In this document: positions 1 through 7,200 of the stretch, in pieces | Layout: each line of letters opens with the position of its first letter | Position numbering within the stretch: position 1 is the first letter of the stretch | Origin: Colwellia_A sp041890515 | GTDB taxonomy: Bacteria; Pseudomonadota; Gammaproteobacteria; Enterobacterales; Alteromonadaceae | NCBI GenBank assembly: GCA_041890515.1 | Contig: JASDWX010000031.1 | Coordinates: 1 to 26,897, forward strand | Length of the DNA: 26,897 bases | Reading direction: 5' to 3' | The notes under the pieces: generated by a model | Told to the model about the DNA's origin: nothing | Databases searched by the model: none | What the model saw: only the letters and a program-made list of their open reading frames with translations | Position numbers and translations under genes: made by a program

Positions 1-448
1 GTCTACGTTCAGACCAAATCCAATTGGCATGTCAGTAGTCAAACTTGAGAGTGTAGAATTTAGCCATAAGCAGGTTATTATTAATATTTCAGGGCTAGAT
101 TTACTGGATCAAACGCCTATTTTAGATATTAAACCCTATATACCCTACTCGGATAATATTGATTGTGCCCTCGCGGGCTTTGCACAAGTTAAACCTGATA
201 AAGTTTTAGATGTTATATTTTCAAGTCAAGCTAAGGAAGACATAGAGCATCATCAAAAAGAACATACAGATTTATCAACATTTATAGAACAAGTTTTATC
301 GCAAGATCCTCGGCCCGCTTATAAAAAGAAAAAAATTGATGAAAAAATTTACGGAATGAGCCTATATGATTTAAATATTCTATGGAAAGTTAGTTTACAT
401 AATGCAAACAACGTTGAAGTACTTTCAATCAGTAAGGCTACATGTTAA
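1..448 (+). CDS. trmO: tRNA N6-threonylcarbamoyladenosine methyltransferase TrmO, 5'-truncated by window edge
   Basis: C-terminal part of TrmO (YaeB/TsaA family), the SAM-dependent enzyme that N6-methylates t6A37 in certain tRNAs. The frame is open from base 2 and reads STFRPNPIGMS before the ATG at 29. RPNPIGMS is a conserved TrmO motif, so that ATG is an internal methionine and the true start lies left of the window. Further family signatures are LLDQTPILDIKPYIPYSD and a C-terminal DPRPAYKKKK stretch followed by YGMSLYDLNILWKV, which belongs to the C-terminal domain. The N-terminal beta-barrel strands are missing only because of the window edge. The stop is TAA at 446-448. It is one of two + strand genes here and converges with slyD across 378 bp. 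Identification is confident from the motifs. Confidence 0.9.
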   Translation, partial: STFRPNPIGMSVVKLESVEFSHKQVIINISGLDLLDQTPILDIKPYIPYSDNIDCALAGFAQVKPDKVLDVIFSSQAKEDIEHHQKEHTDLSTFIEQVLSQDPRPAYKKKKIDEKIYGMSLYDLNILWKVSLHNANNVEVLSISKATC

Positions 449-757
449 CTTCAGCTTTTTTATCTATGAAAAACTACTTTTTCGGACTTCAAAGTTAATA
501 TGAAGGTTAATAATGAGATTGCAACAATCAATTATATTATTCTCAACTACAGAAAACATTTTAAGTAAGTAATTGATGAAATTCCTGTGATTTTCAAAAT
601 ATTCGTTGTAGAGCTTCTTTGTAACGTAGAAATAATACGATGAATTACGTAAAGTACCACGCGCTACTAAAAGTAAGTCTTACATATTAACACTATAACA
701 AATGTCTATGTGACGTATCTTTTTAGCTAGTGCTTAAAAGTACGTTAACTTACCCAA
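449..757. other. Non-coding gap between trmO and slyD
   Basis: AT-rich stretch between two convergent genes. I find no reading frame with family character, no tRNA-like cloverleaf and no mobile-element ends. The only structure I can support is the inverted repeat at its slyD-side end, listed separately. Confidence 0.5.
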
Positions 758-798
758 TGACTTTAAAAAGACCAGTAATACGGGGCTTTTTAAAGTCA
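758..798. terminator. 13-bp inverted repeat, probable bidirectional terminator
   Basis: TGACTTTAAAAAG at 758-770 pairs perfectly with CTTTTTAAAGTCA at 786-798 across a 15-nt loop. It sits between the convergent ends of trmO (+) and slyD (-), 28 bp past the slyD stop. On either strand the 3' arm begins with a T-run, which suits a terminator serving both genes, although the U-tract lies inside the stem rather than after it. A GC-poor stem makes termination efficiency uncertain. Confidence 0.55.
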
Positions 799-826
799 TA
801 ATAACCAAAACTATTATCAGTAATGA

Positions 827-1318
827 TTAATGGTGATGACCACCGACGCCATGTGCGTGTCCATGTTCAGCTTCATCATCTGATGCAGCGCGAACATCAA
901 CCACGTCTAAATCAAACGTTAACACCATTCCTGCTAGAGGAGGATTGATATCAACCGTTACCATAAACTTACCCGCTTTAAGAACAGTTACTTGACGTTG
1001 ACCTTGCTCCGTTTCAACAGCAGCGGTCATGCCAGCTTTCCATTTAGTTGTACCTTGACCATCTTGTAAATGTTTTGCAGGTACACGTTGGATCATATCT
1101 TCTTTACGTTCACCGTAGGTGTCTTCTGGTTGTAAGGTAACAGAAAATTTATCACCAACTTCTTTTCCTGTTAACGCATTTTCAACACCCACTAACATAT
1201 TTTTATAACCATGAAGGTAAGCGAGTGGATCACCAGAATATGATGATTCAATTTCATTGCCGACTTCATCTTTCAAAGTGTAGTGAAATTGAACAACAGT
1301 TTTATTAGTAATTTTCAT
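827..1318 (-). CDS. slyD: SlyD-like FKBP-type peptidyl-prolyl cis-trans isomerase
   Basis: Cytoplasmic prolyl isomerase/chaperone of the SlyD type, 163 aa. The N-terminal FKBP strand (VVQFHYTLKDEVGNEIESS) is followed by the flap region and the insert-in-flap chaperone domain, roughly residues 70-120. The FKBP fold then closes with VDINPPLAGMVLTFDLDVVDV. The tail is His-rich (H152, H154, H156, H161-163), the hallmark of nickel-binding SlyD, here short compared with E. coli. The family motif is usually NHPLAG or NHxLAG; this protein has NPPLAG at 125-130, so the histidine is replaced by proline. The ATG at 1318 has a GGA-type ribosome-binding site. It is followed by the repeat at 758-798 and is apparently monocistronic. 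It could be called an FKBP of the SlyD subfamily if the metal role is absent. Confidence 0.88.
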   Translation of the reverse strand: MKITNKTVVQFHYTLKDEVGNEIESSYSGDPLAYLHGYKNMLVGVENALTGKEVGDKFSVTLQPEDTYGERKEDMIQRVPAKHLQDGQGTTKWKAGMTAAVETEQGQRQVTVLKAGKFMVTVDINPPLAGMVLTFDLDVVDVRAASDDEAEHGHAHGVGGHHH

Positions 1319-1384
1319 TTTAAATCCAGTTTATGTAATACAATAATAATTTTCTGCGAGTGTAACAAAAAGAGCGACCAGCCA

Positions 1385-2284
1385 CTATGCCCAAAGTAAT
1401 AAAATAAATACGCTAAGGAGAATTAAAAACATGCCTAAGTATTCCATTCTACTTATTCTTTCTTTAAATACTCGGTAAGTTAAAAACAAAGTAATGATAA
1501 TTTCTATTTGTCCTAATGCTTTTACATAAGCTGCATTTTGCAAGCTTGCAGCAGTAAACCAACCAATTGAACCAATTACACTGGTAATACCAACAAATAG
1601 GCACAAACGCCAATGCTTAAGCATTAAACTTAATTGCGTCTTATCTTGAAACCAAACATAAATAACAGCGATAACAGATTGTACGGTTATCATAAAAACA
1701 AGTGTGATTGCGGCGCTTACCAATAAATCAGTATTAAGCGCTAAACTTGATTCACGAATTAATAATGTTGTGATAGCTAATGCTAATCCTGAAGCGAGTC
1801 CGAATCCAGCACCTGGATTTTTAAAAACACCCGCCAAGGTAAACTTTACTTTTGAAACGATGAGAACACCCAGTACGCCAATTAGAACAGATAACCAACC
1901 TAAAGCAGATAAATAAACAGAAAAAACTAATGCCCCCACTACAGCGACTTGAATTGCTTCTGTTTTAGCTAAACTTGTTGCTACAGCAAAATTTCGATAT
2001 TTAAATGCAGCAACTAAACAGAACGTACCAATAATTTGCATGACACAAGCAATCAATGCGTACTTCAAAAACTGGTCGTTAAGTGCCGGTAAAATCACAT
2101 CACGTTGATCAGTAATAAAAAACAAGTACAAACAAGCAAAGGGTAATGCATAGATATAACGCACACCCGTTGTCGCCATTGCATTCAAATGACCCGATAG
2201 CTGTTTTTGACCTGCGGTACGAATTGCCTGCATAAAAGCTGCAAGTATGGTGAAGTAGATCCACGTTTCTAAAGGTATGTCCAA
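1385..2284 (-). CDS. EamA/DMT-family membrane transporter
   Basis: A 299-aa integral membrane protein of the drug/metabolite transporter superfamily. It shows about ten hydrophobic segments arranged as two five-helix EamA repeats, the first ending near residue 145 and the second near 298. The helix-4 signature AFKYRNFAVATSLAKTEAIQVAVVG and the matching second-repeat LQNAAYVKALGQIEIIIT resemble the RhaT/EamA pattern. The start is a TTG at 2284: an in-frame TAG lies four codons upstream, an AGGA ribosome-binding site precedes it, and no earlier start exists. Substrate is unknown; members export amino acids, nucleotides or drugs. It is divergent from the + strand gene at 2418, and the shared 133-bp region holds a 16-bp palindrome. 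Confidence 0.85.
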   Translation of the reverse strand: MDIPLETWIYFTILAAFMQAIRTAGQKQLSGHLNAMATTGVRYIYALPFACLYLFFITDQRDVILPALNDQFLKYALIACVMQIIGTFCLVAAFKYRNFAVATSLAKTEAIQVAVVGALVFSVYLSALGWLSVLIGVLGVLIVSKVKFTLAGVFKNPGAGFGLASGLALAITTLLIRESSLALNTDLLVSAAITLVFMITVQSVIAVIYVWFQDKTQLSLMLKHWRLCLFVGITSVIGSIGWFTAASLQNAAYVKALGQIEIIITLFLTYRVFKERISRMEYLGMFLILLSVFILLLWA

Positions 2285-2366
2285 AGATAAATCCTAATGG
2301 TGAAAAGAGAAATACTGATGATCTTAAATAAATTTAATAATAATAACCCGTTATGCTTTATGTTAT

Positions 2367-2382
2367 TTATCAATATTGATAA
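2367..2382. promoter_or_regulatory. Perfect 16-bp palindrome, candidate operator
   Basis: TTATCAATATTGATAA reads identically on both strands. It lies in the 133-bp divergent region between the EamA permease gene and the small + strand gene, 36 bp before the latter's start. Its position suits a dimeric regulator acting on one or both genes. AT-richness raises the chance of random palindromes, and no regulator gene lies beside it. Confidence 0.35.
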
Positions 2383-2417
2383 TGTCTGTGTATTATTATT
2401 AAAGCCGTCCACATACT

Positions 2418-2831
2418 ATGACAGAACAACTGCCAATATCTATCCAACCTAGTAATGATTTATCCGCTAAGTTTAATAAAATAAAATCTGTGACGAATAA
2501 ACTTGAAGCGCAGTTTAATTTTCAAACATTAACGGCAAGTTGGTATGGTGATGAAAAAAACATCTTATTGATCAACCTTTATCTAGAAATCATTGAAGTT
2601 TTTGAGGCTGAAAAATCAAAATTTCATGAAGGAAATATAAGTTTATTCTCCGACGATTTTTTTAGTGTCTATCAAAAAGAACAACCGCAAATAAATTGTT
2701 TCATCGCAATAACACCTGCTGAACTAGTATTATTAGAACAACAGGAGAAGTTATTACCCAAATACCTTCAGGCTAAGCTACATAAAGTGCTCAATTTAAT
2801 TGCAGGTGAATTAAACCTATTTCCTATTTAA
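2418..2831 (+). CDS. Uncharacterised 137-aa cytoplasmic protein
   Basis: I do not recognise the family. The protein is soluble, with no signal peptide or membrane segment. It looks mixed alpha/beta with an acidic middle (LYLEIIEVFEAEKSKFHEGN) and a leucine-rich C-terminal helix (LLEQQEKLLPKYLQAKLHKVL). The frame is open over its full length with codon use like its neighbours, the N-terminus starts cleanly at an ATG, and the stop lies only 5 bp from the convergent pyrD stop, all of which support a real gene. The ribosome-binding site is weak. Convergence with pyrD is the only functional context; it is not obviously ZapC, which sits beside pyrD in some relatives. Confidence 0.65.
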   Translation: MTEQLPISIQPSNDLSAKFNKIKSVTNKLEAQFNFQTLTASWYGDEKNILLINLYLEIIEVFEAEKSKFHEGNISLFSDDFFSVYQKEQPQINCFIAITPAELVLLEQQEKLLPKYLQAKLHKVLNLIAGELNLFPI

Positions 2832-2836
2832 ATATA

Positions 2837-3847
2837 TTAAAGGGTATCAACAATATCTTTAACTAACTCAGGGCCTTTATAAATAAATCCCGTATAAATT
2901 TGTACTAACCTAGCGCCTGCAGCAATTTTTTCTTGCGCGTCACGTCCACTTGCTATTCCACCTACACCGATTATCGGCAGTTTATTATCTAATGCTATTG
3001 CTAATAAACGGATTACTTCAGTACTTTTATCTTTTACTGGCTCTCCACTTAAGCCACCCTGCTCTTCAGCATGTTCTAGCCCTTCAACGCCTGCACGTGA
3101 CAATGTTGTATTAGTCGCAATAACACCATCAATATTATTGCTAATTAAACACTCTGCAATTGAGTCTATTTCTTCTTTACTCAGATCAGGTGCTATTTTA
3201 ACGGCTAATGGAACATACTTACCATGTTGCTCTTTAAGAACTTGTTGCTCTTCTTTAAGGGCTGCTAATAATTCATTTAACGCATTACCATACTGTAATG
3301 AACGTAAACCAGGCGTATTTGGAGATGAAATATTTATAGTGATGTATGTTGCGTAGTTATAAACCTTGCGCATACAAATGAGGTAGTCATCTTTAGCGTT
3401 TTCGTCTGGTGTATCTTTATTTTTGCCTATATTGATGCCAAGAACGCCTTTAAATTTAGCCTTACGAACTTGATCAACTAAATAGTCTACGCCTTTATTA
3501 TTAAAGCCCATCCTATTTATAACAGCATTTGCAGAGGGTAAACGAAAAATACGTGGCTTCGGATTTCCAGGTTGCGGTTTAGGCGTAATCGTACCGATCT
3601 CAACAAAACCAAACCCCATTGCGGCAAAAGCATTAATACATTCGCCATTTTTGTCTAATCCTGCAGCTAAGCCAACAGGGTTAGGGAATTTTATTCCCAT
3701 AACTTCCACGGGTTTATCAACAATATTTTGTTTATATAACAGATTAAGCGGCGACGCACCTGTCGCTTTAAAACCTTTAATGGTCATTTCATGAATTACT
3801 TCAGGATCAAACTTGAATAATACTTTTCGTATTGCAGAATAAAACAT
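2837..3847 (-). CDS. pyrD: Dihydroorotate dehydrogenase, class 2 (quinone-dependent)
   Basis: Catalyses dihydroorotate to orotate, the fourth step of pyrimidine synthesis, at the inner membrane with quinone as electron acceptor and FMN as cofactor. Starting at the ATG at 3847 gives MFYSAIRKVLF, 336 aa, the same length and N-terminus type as E. coli PyrD, including the amphipathic membrane-anchoring helix of class 2. Family features are NPVGLAAGLDKNG (56-68), IGTITPKPQPGNPKPR (84-99), the NISSPNTPGLRSLQ loop with catalytic base Ser175 at the E. coli position, and the phosphate-binding IIGVGGIASG. A GTG 24 bp upstream is in frame but lies inside a terminator stem; the 3847 ATG has a clear AAGAGG ribosome-binding site. 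The gene converges with the unknown gene at 2418. Confidence 0.96.
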   Translation of the reverse strand: MFYSAIRKVLFKFDPEVIHEMTIKGFKATGASPLNLLYKQNIVDKPVEVMGIKFPNPVGLAAGLDKNGECINAFAAMGFGFVEIGTITPKPQPGNPKPRIFRLPSANAVINRMGFNNKGVDYLVDQVRKAKFKGVLGINIGKNKDTPDENAKDDYLICMRKVYNYATYITINISSPNTPGLRSLQYGNALNELLAALKEEQQVLKEQHGKYVPLAVKIAPDLSKEEIDSIAECLISNNIDGVIATNTTLSRAGVEGLEHAEEQGGLSGEPVKDKSTEVIRLLAIALDNKLPIIGVGGIASGRDAQEKIAAGARLVQIYTGFIYKGPELVKDIVDTL

Positions 3848-3860
3848 ATTGCCTCTTAAA

Positions 3861-3888
3861 AAAATCCCCACTTAATAGTGGGGATTTT
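3861..3888 (-). terminator. Rho-independent terminator abutting the pyrD ribosome-binding site
   Basis: An 11-bp perfect stem (3861-3871 with 3878-3888) and 6-nt loop are followed on the - strand by seven T residues. This is the natural end of the glutamate dehydrogenase transcription unit. The U-run runs straight into the pyrD ribosome-binding site AAGAGG, so no space remains for a pyrD promoter downstream of the hairpin. Confidence 0.85.
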
Positions 3889-3911
3889 ATCAGTTAAATC
3901 AATCTCGTTAA
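3884..3911 (-). promoter_or_regulatory. pyrD: Candidate pyrD promoter overlapping the terminator 5' arm
   Basis: Reading the - strand, TTAACG (3906-3911) and TAAAAT (3884-3889) are separated by 16 bp, with 4/6 and 5/6 matches to the sigma-70 hexamers. The -10 overlaps the 5' arm of the terminator at 3861-3888. A start about 7 nt downstream falls in the hairpin loop, after a CCCCAC run. This is prediction by eye only. Confidence 0.45.
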
Positions 3912-3932
3912 AGTTTGATTACACCACTTAAT

Positions 3933-4265
3933 TTATTTTGCTGGATCGCAATTTAAACTTAATAACATTAATTCTCTTAACGCTACTGAGAACTTAGCAA
4001 ACTCATGCGTTTGACCAATTCTAAAATCAGTCAAAATTTGATTCCAACGTCCTAGTGGTTGTACATTCGTTTCTATCCATTTATCAAGTAACGATTCCAC
4101 CTCAGGCTGCTCAACACCGCAATCACAACGCAATACAACTTGTGTTAACGAACGTTGTTGCCAGTCTAGCTCTTCTCTAAATGAAGCTCTAGCTAATGCT
4201 TGCCAATGGTTAGACACCGGTTGACTCGTAATTTGATCTAAGAACCAATGTAAATTTAAACCAAA
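3933..4265 (-). pseudogene. Detached C-terminal tail of NAD-glutamate dehydrogenase
   Basis: This 110-codon segment continues the glutamate dehydrogenase frame after its in-frame stops. It reads FGLNLHWFLDQITSQPVSNH and on through WQALARASF to the end, which is the conserved C-terminus of the ~1,620-residue dehydrogenase family (compare the LNLxWLRDQ...HALARAALRDDL stretch of the Pseudomonas enzyme, from memory). The tail is in the same frame as the upstream gene (354 bp, exactly 118 codons, between the two stops). The only possible start is a GTG at 4217, which encodes the Val of PVSNHW and has no ribosome-binding site, so independent translation is unlikely. The residues remain family-like, which points to recent separation. 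It ends 45 bp before the terminator at 3861-3888. Confidence 0.85.
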
Positions 4266-4274
4266 TTAAATTTA
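4251..4274. repeat. Short AT inverted repeat at the dehydrogenase break
   Basis: TAAATTTAA (4251-4259) is inverted as TTAAATTTA (4266-4274) around a 6-nt spacer. Two of the three in-frame stops fall within it. The interruption is about six codons longer than expected for the family at this point, so this A/T block may be the inserted or rearranged material. There are no direct-repeat flanks or element ends that I can see. Confidence 0.5.
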
Positions 4275-4286
4275 ATTAAGGATTCT

Positions 4287-7200
4287 TCATTTAAAGTATA
4301 AATCTGCAACCAATTCAATTGAACGATTATCTGATACCGCAATATCAGCAATATCCATTAAAGGGAACAAAGAGCTTAACTGTGAAATACGAACAGCAAT
4401 ATTTTCTGGAACGCCATTTCTCACTAGATCAGTTTCAACACGTTTTAATTGCTCGACTTCGTCCTTAACTAATAATTTATTTAAGTTATTAGCTAAGTTT
4501 TCAAATGTAGGACGATACAACTCAATCGTTTCAGCAATGCCTAATGCTTTATTGCGATGGCGCAAGAACCAGCGAGTTGACCGCCTTACCGTTCTGCGCA
4601 TTTGAAATAACATTTCAGTTTGAATAGATGTTGAAATTTTATTATCTAATTCTGTTATTTCTTGCCAAACATCCGCTAATTGAAAAACTTCACTCGCCAT
4701 GACATAACAGTTAGCAATTTCAGCAACCGTTGCGCCTGTTTCTTCATACATGCGATGAACAAAGTTAAAGCCCATATCGTTACCGATATTATTCGCCAAC
4801 TTAGTGGCAATAATTTCTGCACGAAGTGGGTGAAGTTGCATTTGATCTTGATACTTTTCCTGTAATTGAGGAGGAAAAGCTTCAAGTAATAAACGGTTAT
4901 GGTATGGGTTATCTGTAATATCAGGACAAACCAAATCTTCTTTGAGCACCATTTTGCTGTAAGCAAGTAAAACTGATAACTCAGGACGTGTTAAACCTTG
5001 GCCTTTTGATAAACGTTCAGAAATTTCATCATCATTTGGAATGAACTCTAGACCTCGGTCTAATTTACCCGCTCTTTCTAAACCATGGATAAAACGTACT
5101 TGCTCTTTTAATTGATTAGCGCCACGCATTGCCGTAATCGATAATGAATGTGTTTGACGATAACAATCTTCAATAACGATATCACCCACATTATCGGTCA
5201 TATCATAAAGTAATTGATTACGTTGCTTGACCGTTAAGTCACCATTTTGAACTAAGCTATTTAATAATATCTTGATGTTTACTTCGTTATCAGAACAATC
5301 GACACCACCTGCATTATCTACAGCATCAGTATTAATTCTGCCGCCATGAGAGGCAAACTCAATACGACCAAGTTGTGTAAAACCTAAGTTACCACCTTCA
5401 CCAACAACTTTTGCTTGTAACTCGCTGCCGTTAATACGCAGTGAATCGTTCGCTCTATCACCAACCTCAAGGTGTGTTTCTTTAGAACCTTTAACATAAG
5501 TGCCGATACCACCATTCCATAGTAAATCAACTTTCATTTTCAAAATAGCTTGCATCAAATCTAATGGAGACATGCTTTGCTTTTGCGTGCCGATCATTTT
5601 CTTAATTTGTGGCGTTAGTTTGATAGATTTAACATGGCGGCTAAATATAGCGCCACCTTCAGAAATCAATTCTTTGTTGTAATCTTCCCACGTACAGCCA
5701 GGCATATTGAATAAACGCTCACGCTCTTCATAAGAACTTGATGCTTCTGGATTAGGATCAATAAATATATGCATATGGTTGAATGCAGCTTGTAAACGAA
5801 TATGTTTTGATAACAACATACCATTACCGAATACATCACCCGCCATGTCACCAATCGCAATACATGTGAAGTCAGTTGATTGACAATCAATATCCATTTC
5901 TCTGAAGTGACGTTTAACTGATTCCCAAGCGCCTTTTGCAGTAATACCCATTGCTTTGTGATCGTAACCAACACTACCCCCTGAAGCAAAAGCATCTCCC
6001 ATCCAGAAGTTATATTCATCAGAAATTGCATTTGCTGTATCTGAGAATGTCGCTGTACCTTTGTCAGCAGCAACAACTAAATATGGGTCATCTTCATCTA
6101 GACGAACAACATTGAGTGGTGGAACAACGATACCTTCAACAATATTGTCGGTTATATCGAGAAGACCGCGTATAAAAGTACGGTAACATTCTTTACCTGC
6201 TTCAAAGATTTCTTGACGAGAGCCGCCTACGGGGAGTTGCTTACAAACAAAGCCACCTTTAGCACCTACAGGAACAATAACGGTGTTTTTAACTTGTTGT
6301 GCTTTTACTAAGCCTAAAATTTCTGTACGGAAATCCTCTCGTCTATCTGACCAACGTAAACCACCACGTGCAACTTTACCACCTCGTAAATGAACACCTT
6401 CAAGCTGTGGTGAATAGACAAAAATTTCAAATTCAGGTAACGGTAGAGGTACATCACTAATCTGGCTAGGTAAAATTTTAAATGAAATATAAGTTTTTTC
6501 ACCCGTCTCAGCGTGAGGTTGAAAATAATTAGTGCGAATGGTGGCGCTGATCATTTCTACAAAGCGACGAATGATTCGATCGTCATCTAAATTCGCAACA
6601 TTATCAAGAGACTTCTCAATATCGCTACTCACTTTGATTAATATTTTTTCTGAAATTTTCGTCATAGGATCAAAACGTAAATTAAAGAATTTAATCAATA
6701 ATTCTGCAATATTTGGGTAACGGGCAAAAGTATTTTCAATATAGCTTTGACTGAAAGTGCCACCAATTTGGCGTTCATATTTTGCATAAGCACGTAAAAT
6801 TGAAACTTCGCGTCCACCCAATTCAGCACCAAGAATTAAACGGTTAAAACCATCATCTTCTAATTTTCCTGCCCAAACCTTTGCAAAGGCGTCTTGAAAT
6901 AAATTTTGTACTATCTCAAGGGTAAATTTACCTTTCCCAGTAAGTAACATTGAAAAGTCTAGTATCCAACAAGTTTCACCACTTGATGTTCTTATTAAGT
7001 AAGGGCTTTCACCAATAACACGTAAACCAAAATTCTCTAGAATAGGTAAAACATCTGATAGATGGATTGGGTCACCGATATGAAATAATTTCAATTTCAC
7101 ATGACGACTATCGGCACTTTCCTCTTGTGGTTGATAAAACAACATTTCAAGTGGGTTACTATCTGATAACGATTCTAATTTTGCAATATCTACTATTGCA

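Noticed and set aside
29..31. ATG at 29 as the start of the trmO product
   Set aside because: The same frame is open to the window edge and encodes the conserved RPNPIG motif directly before it, so the methionine is internal.
3848..3871. GTG start 24 bp upstream of pyrD
   Set aside because: It lies in the terminator stem, has no ribosome-binding site, and adds residues absent from the family; the ATG at 3847 fits AAGAGG and the family length.
3933..4217. Independent 94-aa gene with GTG start
   Set aside because: The sequence is the family C-terminus of glutamate dehydrogenase, in frame with the upstream gene; the GTG is the Val of PVSNHW and lacks a ribosome-binding site.
4266..4289. Stop-codon read-through or selenocysteine recoding in the dehydrogenase
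   Set aside because: Two TAA codons follow the TGA in frame, and the segment between has no family similarity, so recoding of one stop would not restore the protein.
5666..6076. 136-aa - strand frame inside the dehydrogenase gene
   Set aside because: Out-of-frame shadow of the intact catalytic domain.
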